From Nereocystis luetkeana (taxonomy: Eukaryota > Sar > Phaeophyceae > Laminariales > Laminariaceae), in assembly GCA_031213475.1 (NCBI GenBank), contig JARUPZ010000002.1, positions 6,209,049 through 6,273,048 of the forward strand: a DNA stretch of 64,000 nucleotides, given 5' to 3'. The position numbers were made by a program, and so were the translations under genes. The notes under the pieces are model-generated. The model was not told where the DNA came from. It ran no database searches and saw nothing but the letters and a program-made list of their open reading frames with translations. Below are positions 1 through 13,358 of the stretch, in pieces. Within the stretch, counting starts at the first letter, position 1; each line of letters begins with the position of its first letter.

Positions 1-3000
1 GGCATCGGGGGGGGGGGGGGGGGCGGTTTTTGTTGGCTATATAATCTAAACTCGCCTGTGGACAGACAGATAGTACATGTACTAAATGGGACGACAATAT
101 AATAAGTGCTACCTGGTACTATTGACAGAGTAATGGCGGCTGGATCGTCTGCTGCTCACCTTTGAAAATGTCGCCGAGAGATTGGTAGTCCATCTCGGGG
201 GAGCAGTTGAAGACGTAGCAGCACTTTCCGAGAGCTGCCGCAAGGTCTTTCGTTGTTTCAGTTTTTCCTGTGCCCGCTGGACCTGCCGGAGCACATCCCA
301 TTTTCAGGTGAAGCGCCTGCGCAAAAGAGAACGATGCGCGGAGACGCACAGATTCTCACGCAGACTTCTCGTTTACCTCAGGAACTGCTACGTATTAATA
401 TTACGGGGGACCATAGTTGATAGGACCTATGGTATACATAAAAACCTATACATTTAACCTTTTTTTACTAACAATATTTGGTCCTATTAACTATGGTCCC
501 CCGTAATAGTAATAGTGGAGGATTTACAGTTTCTACCAGGTATTCAATATTGATAGTACGCACAGGTCCAACCTATTCGCCTGCAATTTGGCCTGTCTCT
601 CTATTGCGACTACTACTACTACTACTGCAGTACAACTGACTTTTACTACTTCTACCTACTACTATGAATAGAGAACACTGGGAGTATGATATCGGATTGG
701 TGGCTGCATGTGCAGGACTTGAACCTCTTGATGACGTCGTTCCTTGTCCGATGTCAGCAGTCATTCCGCACCGGTATCCGCACGTATACTGTCTATCTAT
801 CTGTGTTCGTATGGTGAACTGACACATGGCCTATCGACAGTGAATTGAAGACTGACGACGGCGAAGACTGATGACAGTGAATGAAGACTGACTACAGTGA
901 AGACTGACGACAGTGAATGAAGCTGACCTGAGTGGCCGTGACGTAAATCCTGTCGGTGAGGGGCGTGATCACGAGCCGAGGTCCGTTTCCGAGGAACTCG
1001 AAGCCGTACTCGAACGAAGCGTCTAGTATGTCGATCGTTGCCATGGGCAGTTTAGGGTCGGACGAGTGCCCCGAATCCCCCCTCAGCCGTTGCTTGAGTT
1101 GAGAGGCCCACTGAAAGTCCGCCTGCCACCAAAATAAAACAAAATGACAAAGGCTATTCTAGTACGGCGACTTTATGGAGAGCCGGCACGCTCTGTTTCA
1201 TACATCGCGTACCCTTCGGAGTAGACGGTTTGTTACAAGGTGCATTTTGATGCAAAAAGATAACACGTCACAACAAAAGACAACAGTGCACGTACGGGGA
1301 AGTCGTGGTGCACCACCACCTTGCATACTGGCAACCTCACCTTGTCGGTGACTCCCTCTCGAATCAACATCAGCACGATGTCGCGAGCGTGGGCATCCAT
1401 CGTGATGAGGCTCATGATACGTTGACGGTCGTCTCGCTTCAAGTCCGACCTCGTCAACTCGATCAGTTGGTTTAGTTGGTTCACCTATTGATAAACAGTT
1501 GGTATGCATGAGGGTGGAGGAAAAAAGTAGCGGGCGTTAAACCAAAACGTGCATCATGGGATCCAACAGGTAAAGCGTTCATTACATGGAAACTTTTTTT
1601 GCTTCCACGTTGTGGATTTATCAAGCTCAGTTTTTGGACGCTAATCGAACGCCACTAGACATGCAGCGCTTCGATACTATGGTAGATATAGGTGAAAACA
1701 GCACGTCGTGGCAAAATATGTTGACATCACCTCTACCGTAGCAAGACATGTGTCACCCCCTATGGTGTGGTGTGGTCTTCAGTAGGTAGTGGCGTTGTGG
1801 TACAATAGCAGTCAAAATTTCTCACTTGAAGATCGTGGTACCCGTTGAGAGCGCTCATGTCTCCTGAATCCACCCGCTCCAAAGTTGCTTCGACCTCCAG
1901 CACGTAGTTGATGCCAGCCACGAGAAGAGCCACCTAGAAAAAAAGAGTCGACGAGGAGAACCACTGCTTTATACCTGGTCTACCTTGTCAGATCCCTAGA
2001 CTCGCTACTGCTGTGCAACGTTCACTAACTAGCAGGCACTACTGTACGTGCACGCGAGCGGTTGTTATCGAAGCATCATGACAGTTTCACCCTTGTAAAG
2101 ATGACCCCACACTATTAACAGTCCAAACTAGTTTTCTCCATATAAACGTGCAGTGATTTGTGTAACATGTTGTTCGAGTAGATCATACAGATATACCCCA
2201 ACCCCAACCCTGGGGAGATAATTCTTAAGGACTCGTATCCTGTAACAACCCTCGACCTGTGCAGGATCGCTCTTTTTCGCCGAACCGGGCGGATCCGCGT
2301 CCATGAGCCATTCCACGCGAGCCTGGTTTGGGTAGCGACCGATTGATCGGTTGAGAGTGTTTCCCAAGGTTTTCCTTTGGCTATCCAGCACGTGTTGGAG
2401 GTAGATTTCCACCTGGCGCGAGATGGTTGCGACGTGGCGACATACGACAGTCTGGTGAGATGGTGTAACCGCCTACTATTAATAGGCGTTTAGGAGCACG
2501 ACGGGCATGTCGAATGTACGGTGATATCGACCGCTCGTTACAAGATACGACGAATATCTAACAGACCCCCGGCCGGCAACCTGTTTTGACTTGATAGCAC
2601 GAGCAGACGCACTACATAGCACCAGAATCTACTACGACTGTAGCTGCTGGTCTCTGTCTACATACCATAATTCGTGCCTACGAAGTGGTGATAAATTGTT
2701 TGTCTTAATGTTGTCAGATGTCCCACGACTACAGCAGTATCCACCAGTACCTACCTTGCCCTCCAAGAATACGGCGGGCTCGAAGTCAATGATTTCGTCT
2801 CCAACACCCGCCTCGAAGTGAACAGCCCGGGGGCGGTCGCTGACATTTCCGGGAACGGTCTCGAGTTTGAGGGTTTTAGTGGAGAGCATGATCTTATCGA
2901 TGTGCGGCATGATCTTGCCGGGTTGGTTCCCGTTCGAGAGAATGTCGAGGAGGTCCGCCTCGCTGGTGAAGTGAAACCTTGGAAATACGCGTTTCTTTCC

Positions 3001-6000
3001 GCTGCGGAAGGAGACAAGCAGGCAAAAAAAGCGAGGCATCAGCAGTATTGCGCTACGTACGTATCGTACAACACGTACTGTCGAGAGTACATTTATGATG
3101 TGTGATGTGTGATTATACTTCGGGTATACGATGAAACCTTCACCGTGTGGGCCACGCGCTAGCTTCGGCGACGTTCGAGTATTAGTCCCCCCCCCCCGCC
3201 ATACACCGCTTCCCGACGAAGAGCTTCTCCGTGGACGAAGCGAGATTTTTTACGTTTTCGAAAGCGCTGAAGAAATGCTGGAGCAAATTTATTGTCGATG
3301 GCATCGTCGACGTACCTGAGGTACTCGCTCAAGGACTTCTTGCATTTTTCTAGCTCCGTAACGATAATCTCAAGCTGGGGGACAAGGCCCGGTTTGTTGC
3401 ATGCCGCCTTCACCTGCAGTACGGTAGAGACGATTGAACATTACCAACAGCATCAACAACAGCACCAAAGCATAGACCAGGTAGAAGATGAATAAGACCG
3501 TGCCGGGCATATCACGGCAATACAAAACGTGAGCACACACCTCCATACACCGTTGACGTACGTACTCACCAACATTTGGTTTGTTTGGCGCAATTTTTCA
3601 GTTGAGCTTAAAGGATGGTTCCAGTTACATCGCGCCTGATTCATGGTTCAGATTGCTAGGCTTTCGCTATAGAGGCATGAGGGGTGCGGTGCAATATGTA
3701 AAGCGGCTGCCCTCACCTTCTTAACCTTCCAGAGTTCGGTTAGCGTTGCTTTGACCTCTCCATCGATCTTCTCGAAGCGCTTCGTGTCTAATGGCAGTTC
3801 CTTCTTCACCTCGTCGGACTGAATGAACAAAGGCTCCAAGTACCTCCACATTTGCTGCGAAGTCGCCGATACGAAGGGCACCCGAACCCATCAATGGCTT
3901 TGATTGGTTGTTTTTTCTGTTTCTCGTAGTGATGTGTCCAGTACTTTTCTCAAGGCAGATCCCCGAGTCACAAGGTAGGCCTCCCCCCCACCCCCTGACC
4001 TATTACCACACCTCCTGCTTTTTTTTTACTCGTGATGGGCCCAACGCTCCCAGCGCTCGTCTACTTGCGTGAGCTTCTTGTAACTCACGCTGGGCGACTT
4101 CCACGCGGTACTGTATCGACGTCGAGGTATTGTATCGCGTTATGTGAAGCTAGAAATATCAACTACATGCGCGCGTTGTGTCACTAGAAGAGCCGACAAT
4201 AGCAAGAGGCTCGAGCCTATGATAAATCCTGAAAGACTGACCGCGAACATACCGGGTCCTGCGGTCAACGTCTACATAGTGTGCATCGTGTGAATCGTGT
4301 ACATCGTGTACATCGTGTACATCGTGTACATCGCTGGGGCGGAGCTGACTCGCTCGCCGGGCGACGGAGGCCATGAGAGCAGGGAGACAGCGCGACGACC
4401 CCATCGTTGCGATTACGCTGAAGTGCTAAGGTCAAAAACACGTCACGGCCACCCCACTGGCCCCTCGGATGGAGGATTGTTTCGAGTAAACAGGTAAACG
4501 AACTGACCTGAATACCGTTGAGCATGGTCATGACATCGCTGACGAAAGATAGCGACCGCTGCCATTCTAACGTCTCTTTCTTGAAGTGGGTGTAGCGCGA
4601 CGCCACCATCGACTGCACAACTAACATGTCCGATTCCAGCGTCTGAAGGTGGGCGGGCAAAAAGCACAGCAGTGAGGCAAAGCGCCAATCCGATTAAAAA
4701 CCGTCGTTGATTTTACTCTATCCGCAAGAGTGTGTGGAAACTCTGTACAGACAGGTATCGCTGCTGCCATAACCGGCCAGAATGGAGCATCAGCATTCGC
4801 GGGCAGATTTCCCTTTATTGCTGCTATATGGCGAGCACGATCGAAACACGAATATTCACAGGAAAACATGCCTCAAGGCGAAGCTCCTCATCCCCAACCT
4901 ACCTCAAGGTGCTCCTCGCTCAATTTGACCAGCGGGACTTCCATGTCACCACTGTTGCTCGTGACGCAGAACTCAACCCTGTCCCAGGTAGTCTCTAGCA
5001 GCATAAGAGATGTCTCTTGGTGGGCCTCTTTAGTGGCCTTGTCGGCGATGGCTTCCACATCGGAAGCCATAGCAACCAGATCCAGACCCATCAAGTCCTG
5101 TTACGGATAACAATTTCGCGAAACCCAATAACGGGCGGGTTTATCTCCGATGCGAGGAAACTAGTTGGCCTGGTACATGGAAAAGCTTGATCTAAAAATG
5201 TCTACTCGAGAATAAGTTCTGGTTCTATTAATAAGTGCCTGCGACAACCGTCGAATATTTTAAAACTCTGACGAAAAATGTACGGCAACACATACGATAT
5301 ACAATGGAGTCTCCGACCTTGCAGGTACCGTGCAGTACAGTCACACTTAAGGCATGCTTCGATTATCAACAAGAATCTGCAACCACCTCCAAGTTGATCA
5401 AAGCAAGGAAAATACATACGTAGCGTGTGGCATTGAGGATGCTCCAGAGAGAGGCTCGGGCACGACTTAGCACAGGACACCCTACAAAAGAGGTTGATGC
5501 ACGCCTACTTTGATTGACGACACCGCTGTCGCGCGCGAACGTCTGCATTTCTACCTCGTACCTCCAGTCGAAGAGAATCTTCGACATTGTGGCCCGGAAA
5601 ATTGGGGGCGTCTGCGTTGCTAGCTCTGAGGAGCTCTTGCCAGTGACGATGCGACAGCTTCGATCGTTTCAAGCTTCCCACAAGTGGACACGCGGACATA
5701 AAGTTCTTCACTAGGGCGGACAGGCCTTTGTACGCGTCGGTCTCGTGAAGAGACTTCGGAAGTTTCTTGACCTGCAAAGCAGGAGGAGGACATGAAGCCG
5801 CCGTGGTTCGGGCGTGGTTGGTTGCATGCCAACTGCCGAGGAGGGAAAAAAAAAAGTTGTTCTTGACGACCGAAAATCATTTCTGTGTTTTTACTCGCGC
5901 GTGTGTGGGTGGTCTTCGCCTACCATGGACATGAGTTTGGTAGCGGTATCCTCGAAGCCTTCCGGAATTAGATCCTTCCACTTGATGGCCTTGGAGAACT

Positions 6001-9000
6001 CGATCATCTCGCTGCACGTGCGAGCTTCTTGCCACAGTAGCGTGAACGACCCGAAGAGGTCTTCAACCTGATGGAAACAGACAAAGTGTGCTCGTTCAGG
6101 GATAGTGTTTACAGAATATACTTACAGTGTGTGACACTGCCCTGGATGTGCCCGTTTCTCCCCCTCTACCGATGTTAAATTCAACCATTTGTAGTCATGT
6201 GATTCGCTCTCCTTCGGTTTGTTCACGGTTCGATCGATAAACTACTAGTAATATTAACTCGGTACAATCACGCAAGGGGGGCGAACTATCGTAGCATCGT
6301 TTACCAACAGTGTCTCAGTGTAGGTGTTGATGATGCCACATTAGGGCACACGGACGCCTCCAAGAAGGTAAAAAAAATCAGTACCCCCATGCCTGGTGAT
6401 ACGCTTTACGGCGGGCGCGCCAAAAAATGACACCTACCTGCCTCGTAGGGCTGTGTTGTCGCCTAGTTAGCGGTGGAATGACAGACGTGTCAGTTCAGCA
6501 CTTGTACGGAGGGTAGGTTAGACAGCGGAACCTGCCGGGCATAACGCTTGTGAAACCGATTCACGGCATATCATTAAAAAAAAGGGGGTGGTTTCCACCT
6601 GTGATATGAGTAGACGCGACTTGACCAAGTCGCCCGATATTTGGAAAACCTGCGCCAGTGCATCGGCCTCCTTGGCTTTGTCTCTCTCCACGTCAAACGC
6701 CTCGTCGGCAACCTTGGGAACGAACGACCAACACCGCGGCGTGGTTTATAAGGTGATGCGTTTCACGGCAACAAGCATGCGTGCCGCAACAGGCGACCAT
6801 AGAAACGACCGACCAAGGCACGGCGTGGTTAATGAGGTGATGCTTTTCACTGCTACTGGTATGTGTGACGCAACAATCACTAACCGGCTACGTGACAAGT
6901 GACGTGGCTACATGCCCTATTTTGTGTAATGCCGCCCAGGAAAAGGGTCACTTGGATGAACAGAAACGAATATGACAACTCTGCGCAGTGCTGTGAGCAC
7001 ACGACAACGAATGCCTGCGGCAGCTGTACAACAGACACCCCCCTCAAAACCCCCACGGACATTAATGCAGAATCGCCGGAATATACAATCCGAGTACTCG
7101 TACATGTTGAATTGTTGTAACTGCACCACGCACGTTCGTTGTGCTTTTTCTCACCCGCAACATGTCCAAGGCGGCCTCGGGCCCAGCGGCCCACAGCGTG
7201 TAATCCCCGAGGGCAACCGCATTGCACCGTTCTTGGAGAGCTTTCTCCATTTCTAGAACGTCAGCCTTCAGCATCGGAGCTTGGGCCTTGTTGTAAACGA
7301 GCAAATAAGTAACGTGTTGTGTTTAGCGTTCGGTGCAGGGTCCTTAAAAATAAAATAGTTATCGTTGCCGAAGAGCCACACGAATCGATTAGAGGTCAGC
7401 TCTCGGATTACACAAGTAACTAAACTAAACGTTGTCGGGAGAAACGACAAGAGGCGGTTGATCGGAAAAAAACAGAAGGTAGATCTTAGTTAGATTGGCA
7501 GTCACTGCTGGTACATCGTATCGGGGTGCTTGCTGCGGAAGTATCGACGGCAGGGATACTACAGGGTACTACCCTGGTATACGAGAGCAAGTAGTATACC
7601 TTACCTTCAATAAAGGACCCATCTGCAGCTCAACCTCGGGCACGACTCGCTCGAGATCACCCATTAAAGAGGTTGCTCGGCTTGCTTGCACTTCAACCTC
7701 GGCCACCTTGGAAACGCCAACATGACGGTACGAGACGCGGAAAGCATCAACGCTGGGTACAGTATATGAAAATTCTGCCACGGCAAACTCGGCAGGGGTA
7801 GGTAGGTAAGAACTGCGGGTGTGTTCGCAGACGTAAGGTAGCGTAGGTAGAGGGCAAGTTCTTCACCAATATATACATTCCGGTACCTTTGTCTGTTCCT
7901 TCCGCATTTGCGCCAGAACGGCAAGGCTCCTGTCCATGAGTAGCTGCATGCTTGCTTTCCTCTCGTGGAAGTGTATAAGTTGCCTTTGTACCGACACGAC
8001 GGCGTCGAACACCTCGTTTTCATCCCCACCCTTCACAATCTTCCGTTTTATTCCTTCCTTCGCCTGGGGGGAAGCACACACCAGGCAAGGTATTTTTTAT
8101 TTTGGCTGGCGCTTTCTGGGCAATAATACTGGATAGTAAAAGTCAGCACGAGTGATTACTGTTACCATTAATAGCAATACTATGTATAGGTAACTCGGGT
8201 GCGAGCGCCACACACCGCCTCCTGTTTGATGTTGTCTGCAAGCAAATCGTGTAGATTCCACAGTCGAGACACCCCACACAACCTTCAACCAGGATTAGGA
8301 TATTCGTCACACCTAAATGCATTCATCGTACTCAAAAAGCTCGCCAGCGAGCCTGGATGCTACTACTGATTGCGTCACAGTAATGTAATGACAAACACAT
8401 GTGGGGCGCGCATCACAGCAGTTATCACGACCATAATCATCACCACCGCATCATCGAACAAACCACCGGGCCAAGAAAGTCTTGCAGTAACACCTTCGGT
8501 ATCAACACCCAAAATTGAGTGGGCCCTCGGGTGGGACCCTCGTATCGATCCAACTAGCCGCGAGTATCAGATGACTGTCCTCACTGACTGATCGCAGCGA
8601 CTGACCTTGCTGACTGACCTTAGTGATTGACGCCGGTAATTGACACTGACCTTAGTCGCGAACTGCAGGAGAGTGGCTACGTCTGCTGTGGTTTTCTTGA
8701 TCATAGCCGGTCCCGACATGGTGTTATTCTCGGCTGGCTGGCCCTTCTGGAATTTAGCCGTCACGGGAGATCCTCTCACTGCCCCTGCCACTCCACCGAA
8801 CGTCCCCTTGAAATTGACAGATATTTCGTAGTCTCCAGGGGCAGGAGGCACCCAGCTAACGACGTACGTGCCGTCTTTGCAGTCTTCATTCCGCCGGACC
8901 TGTTATTAGATTAACAGAAGTGGTGGTGGTGACAGAAAGGGCAAACAGCAACAGCGAAAGGCATCGCATGTACTGTAAATATCCGGCAGCATGTACTAAG

Positions 9001-12000
9001 AGCAAGAACGTGTTTCAAGTTAACACCATGCCAAAAAGTATTCCCGTTGGGGCTGGCTGAACCCGGGTTCTACGACCGCCGAGCTTTATATTGTACCAGG
9101 TACTTCAGATGTATGTTAATCCAAATTCTGTAAATTAACCAACGCACACAACTTGACGACTCATACAAATATCCTTCTGCGCGAATTCCTACGAGCGACA
9201 GCTATGAAATATTTTAAGCCCTGTGTTATTGATGATACTGTACACGCAGCCCTGCATTATCCTGCTACTGCTATGCACCGGTTTGCTGTTTGTAGCCTAG
9301 GGAAACAGATCTCGAAGAGTTCAAGTTTTAAGGAAGGCTTTTCTCACGGTTATTCTGGATCTCTGGGCCTCGTCCTCCGCCGCGGCGGCTTCGGCTTCAA
9401 AATCTTGGTCGTTCGCACCAGTTTCATCGTCCTCGGCGTACTCGTCTCCCATCACGAAATACACGTTAACCTCGAATTCATCGCCCCCGAACTCGCGGTC
9501 GTTGTTGCTTCCATCTCGCGCCTGTGATATCGGGTTGGTGGTGTGCGGTAAGCAAGGCACGTCGTGTTGCAGTGAGCTAGGACCGCGATTCGTCGCCATC
9601 TAGCGAGGCAGCCCAGACGGCAGACGACGCATAACACACACGCAAGGAGTGACACACGTAAGGAGTGGCGAATACAAGTCTGGCACGCCTAGAGAAAACA
9701 CGAGAGCAAAGCACACCCGGCGGGGTTCGCCAGACGCCAGCCGATGTTAAGAGATACAAAGCAAACAACACTAGGAAACCAGAAACTACGTGCACTATAT
9801 ATAGCATGCTGACCTGGATAACGAAGGTGGTTTCTCTCTGGGGTACGCCTTCCTCTAAGAGACCGGGCCCGTAGATAAAGCTGCAGTTGGCATCGGTAAC
9901 GGGGAAGAAAGTAAAATCTGCCTTCGTTGTCGTGAAGCTCTCGCCCGCAAGACAAACTCGGACGTCCACTGTGCCCGGAGGGATGCCGGTTTCCGTAAAG
10001 TTCGGAGTCAAGCAGGTGAGACTGGTCTGGCTGATGAACGTCCCTTGCACATCTACGAAGAGCTTGCGCTGAGAGAAGCGTATCTGAAAAGCAAGAGCAA
10101 GAATAGAACACGCGAACGTTCGTGCGCTTGTTGAAATGTGACGGCGGACGTCTACCAGCAAGATGCGCGAGCAAACACACAACTTTGCTGACGTTCACGT
10201 TCACGGAATGAATTCACACCATAGCTAACCGGCTGCTCGATCGTGATTGTTTGGACATTGCTGCGTGGGGTGAAGACACCTACCGCCTACCATGCTTGGC
10301 AGTCGTCAGTTCTTACTACCGTGCAATGTCTTACACGTAAACCGTGCTTTGCACCCTACCCTACCCTATGCTACCCTACCATGGTGGAATAGTTAACTCA
10401 CCACTACGTCTTCCGTGTTGATGAAGTCGATGCCGTGGATGTTTAGCAAAGTTTCGCCCGTGATGGGTCCGTGGTTAGGAGTCAAATCCATCACCGCGTA
10501 CGGTGGCCCGACAATGGAACCCACGTCGAGAGTGAAGCCGTCGCTGAACCAGCGGTTTGCCCACCCCCCGTAGAGAAAGAGCTTCCCTCCCTTCATGTTC
10601 ATGGTAAGGACGAAGGAAAATAGAGTCAACGCAAGCTATCAGTCGGCTTTAGACGCTCCGGCAGCATAATCGAACACACTGCAGAAATTACTGCCGCGTT
10701 GTATCTCTATCGCGCAAATAAATCCGAAGTTTCGAGGCGTGATCGTTTACACTATCAAATGAATAATTTTGGGTCAACGTCACACCTGATGGTAGTACTC
10801 GAGCTGCATGTCACCTCTGGGCAACGGTGGGTCTCCCTGGATAGCCGGTCGCAGCCAGCGTTCCGTACCCGTGTCGAATATGGAAACGTCGTTCATAAAC
10901 GTCCCTTGTCGATTGGTGTCCGTGATTTCACCTCCGATACCGCCGAAAACGAAGATCTTCCAGTGCGGTACCGCTTGCACTGCGTATGTTGCATGCAACC
11001 AGCGGGGCACGTCCATTAGCCCCTGCTCCACCTGCATGCCATACGTAGAACATAGCTTAGCACAGCACAGCCACAGCCACAGAAGGCAGTAACTATTGCC
11101 GATCTGGTGTGCAAAAGGTCTAACAAAACCAAGGATACTCGTGTGGTTGGGACGTTAATATTTCCGAGTGTTGTTTACGTTAACAATGGAGGAGAATATA
11201 GGAGGCCTGCTACAACTCATGCACCTGGCGCAGGCCGGGATTTCAATAAAAGTAGGAACTAAACGTTTCGTACGTACATAAGTTAGTTTTTTACTCGAGC
11301 ATGCTTCCCTCACCTCAGTCCACACGGGGGGGTCGACTTCGGTGTCCAGCACAAACATGTCCTTGAACTCTGCTGTGGTGGAACGACCACCGATGACGAA
11401 CATCGTGCCGTCCACTGCCACCGCACTGTGCTCCGATCGCCGCCCAGGTCCACGGCCTTTAGGCGACACCTGACGCCATCCAGTACAAGTCGCGTTACAT
11501 ATGAAGAACGAGCCGACACCGGGGGTGGGCAATAGGATAGAAACGCGAAGTGTTGCGGGTACCTCAATCTTCTACTAAAAATGTGTTGCAGTGGGATTTG
11601 GGACGCCGTGATGTCGTTCACTCGGAGTCCACATGGAATGCTATGAGGTCGTTCGCTTAGAGTCCACATTCACCCGCACCTTCGCCCAGTTCCAAGTTTC
11701 CAGGTTGAGGACGCACACGTCGTCCAAATCTTTGCGGCTGTAGAGCGCCCCGCCGTACCCACCGTACACCCAGAGGCGGGAGCCGATGCAACACGCGGAA
11801 TGCCCGCCTCTAGGCAAGAAAGCGGTCGCTCGCTGGCCGGAAGGTGGCGTCTTGTCTTCCCATTGCCGGGAAACGACATTGTACACCCAAACGTCATTCA
11901 GCCGCTCGCTAGACGACAGGAAGCCTCCAATGACCAGTATCCTGGAAACATGATGCAAACATTTAATCTACGAATGCTAACAAAAACGGCGAAGGTCGGT

Positions 12001-13358
12001 AACGTTTACGCTCATATAATACATGCTGATATAGCGTAAAATGCCCAGCAGACACACTTTGTCGAGCATACGACTGCTGTGCTATTAATAGTGCTGCTGT
12101 GATATAACTATGAATAGTAATCATGAACGGAACCACGTCTTCTGTGGCGCCAAAAGCACGCGCCCTCAAACGCTACCTATCGTATTGATGCTACTGTTTG
12201 GCTGACCATTCGACTGTTTGAAGGTTTAAGTGAGGGTGGAATTCGCGTTCGATTTTCTTTGGGAACGGCAATCACGACAGCCTATCGTCAAAACAGCATC
12301 AGTTTTACGGGGGACCATAATAAATAGGACCCACGATACACACAAAAACCTTTATAATTACCTATTTTTACTATCAATATTTGGTCCTATTCACTATGGT
12401 CCCCGAAATAGTAAGTACTGGTAGAGGTTGCATTGACTGCATTAGAGCTCGTTTCGGTACTTCACCTACAACACTGTACTCTGTAGAGTCATCTCTGCGT
12501 GAGCGCTCTCTGCGGTTTAGTGAGAGCCAGCGAAGATATTTGAAGATATGTTGCTTCTTGTTTTTTTGCTGAGACAACCCTGAACGGGCTCGCTGGAGGG
12601 CTTCTATCCTACTGGTACGTACCGTACGTATTCACAGGAATATCCACAAGCTTGCCACCGGAGAGGTGTCATTCGATCATGTGACTATTCAGATCATAGG
12701 AGCATGCGTACCTGTTCTCCTGTATGTAAGTGGCGGTGTGCCTCCACCGAGCACAAGGCCAAGCAGGCGTGTTCGCCGCCGTTGCGTCAACACAACCCGT
12801 GCTGCTTGGAGAGACTTGACGTGAGGCACCCACATCCACCTGGTTGCGTGAGCAGTGGGCGACGTAGAGGTTCTGTTGGCGGAGGCAAATGTCGACGGAA
12901 GCATTACCTCGACTACATACTTCGTCAAGCGCTCTACGATATCAACTACTGGCACAAGCGGTTAGCACCAGTATATCTATGTACGTTGGCATGCCATTCC
13001 TTGTGGTACGCCGTCATAAGCTCTTACGAGTATTTTCAATGGATACACACCCTTGCCAGCCTGCCAGGGACTACCACAAGACGTTGTGGACAAACGTATA
13101 CCGCACCAGGTATCTAGCACACCAGGTATGTGTTCTGCTCACTTTCTTCTCGCAGGTGTGCCACTCCGCGTCAGTGGAGCTCATTGTAAGCAGCCACATT
13201 TCGTCTGTCGGGCCAGCAGGCGATGCGCCCTCGAGAAGACCACCGAACATGTAGACATTGGGACCCATAGCAGTGACGGTGTGGCCTGACCTTCCTGCAG
13301 GCCTCTTGCGTTGACATTTTGCTTCCTTGATCGGAGCCCATTCCAGATTTGGGCTCAT
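1..13358 (-). CDS. Outer-arm (alpha-type) axonemal dynein heavy chain, N-terminal half, truncated by the window edge
   Basis: Motor subunit of the flagellar outer dynein arm; the window holds the tail, the linker and the start of AAA1. Exons with matching GT-AG sites and phases: 13143-13358, 11674-11941, 11314-11469, 10786-11031, 10402-10590, 9814-10083, 9348-9521, 8651-8899, 7887-8063, 7605-7706, 7155-7286, 6599-6712, 5924-6067, 5562-5771, 4903-5097, 4508-4642, 3717-3854, 3316-3413, 2755-3001, 2257-2412, 1826-1933, 1341-1484, 928-1122 and 160-316. The ATG at 13358 opens directly into a Kelch blade (RPAGRSGHT). Further blades follow ([33 protein letters not shown]), then an IPT/TIG domain ([16 protein letters not shown]), a filamin-type repeat ([11 protein letters not shown]), the linker ([32 protein letters not shown]) and the AAA1 Walker [11 protein letters not shown]. 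One connecting exon between 11941 and 13143 was not found: the phases on either side do not match. Kelch plus Ig-like tails are known from the Chlamydomonas alpha chain. Confidence 0.9.
160..316 (-). other. Dynein AAA1 P-loop exon
   Basis: This 157-base exon encodes the first ATPase site. It begins [20 protein letters not shown], continues through the conserved [17 protein letters not shown], and ends in phase 1 at a GTGAGC donor. The exon before it (928-1122) ends with the conserved [17 protein letters not shown] segment, which joins directly to ALHL as in other dyneins. The remaining AAA domains, stalk and C-terminus lie to the left of the window. Confidence 0.93.
401..506. mobile_element. 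MITE family copy 1 (TIR TTACGGGGGACCATAG, TA target)
   Basis: This 106-base element has near-perfect inverted ends of about 28 bases, TTACGGGGGACCATAGTT against its complement, and is flanked on both sides by TA. It sits in the dynein intron between exons 928-1122 and 160-316. Three relatives lie at 12305, 43805 and 59566. The TA duplication and small size suggest a Tc1/mariner-type non-autonomous element (inference). Confidence 0.85.
833..927. repeat. Degenerate minisatellite, GAAGACTGACGACAGTGAAT-like units
   Basis: About five imperfect units of roughly 18-24 bases run from 833 right up to the splice donor of the dynein exon that ends at 928. On the gene strand the array repeats GTCAGTCTTCA-like words that resemble the authentic donor GTCAGC. 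Confidence 0.7.
4281..4332. repeat. Nine-base tandem repeat (CGTGTACAT), about five units
   Basis: A short minisatellite with unit CGTGTACAT, the first copies being diverged. It lies in a dynein intron (3855-4507). It has no spacers and no array architecture beyond simple tandem repetition. Confidence 0.8.
8580..8650 (-). repeat. Tandem splice-donor-like repeats at the start of a dynein intron
   Basis: On the gene strand the authentic junction ACTAAG|GTCAGT (exon end 8651) is followed 32 bases later by the same ACTAAGGTCAGT, and 13 bases after that by CAAGGTCAGT. Using the third site would add exactly 15 open in-frame codons; using the second would shift the frame. Alternative use is not shown, only the repetition. 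Confidence 0.6.
12305..12408. mobile_element. MITE family copy 2
   Basis: A 104-base relative of the element at 401-506, with the same inverted ends and internal TATTTGGTCCTAT block. It is more diverged: the right end reads CCCCGAAA before the flanking TA. It lies in the first dynein intron region. Confidence 0.8.

Noticed and set aside
3453-3644. Minus frame between two dynein exons
   Set aside because: The flanking exons (3717-3854 and 3316-3413) join in phase 0 to give an unbroken linker sequence; nothing is needed between them.
4281-4332. Regularly repeated short sequence that might suggest a CRISPR-like array
   Set aside because: Head-to-tail nine-base units without spacers, in a eukaryotic intron.
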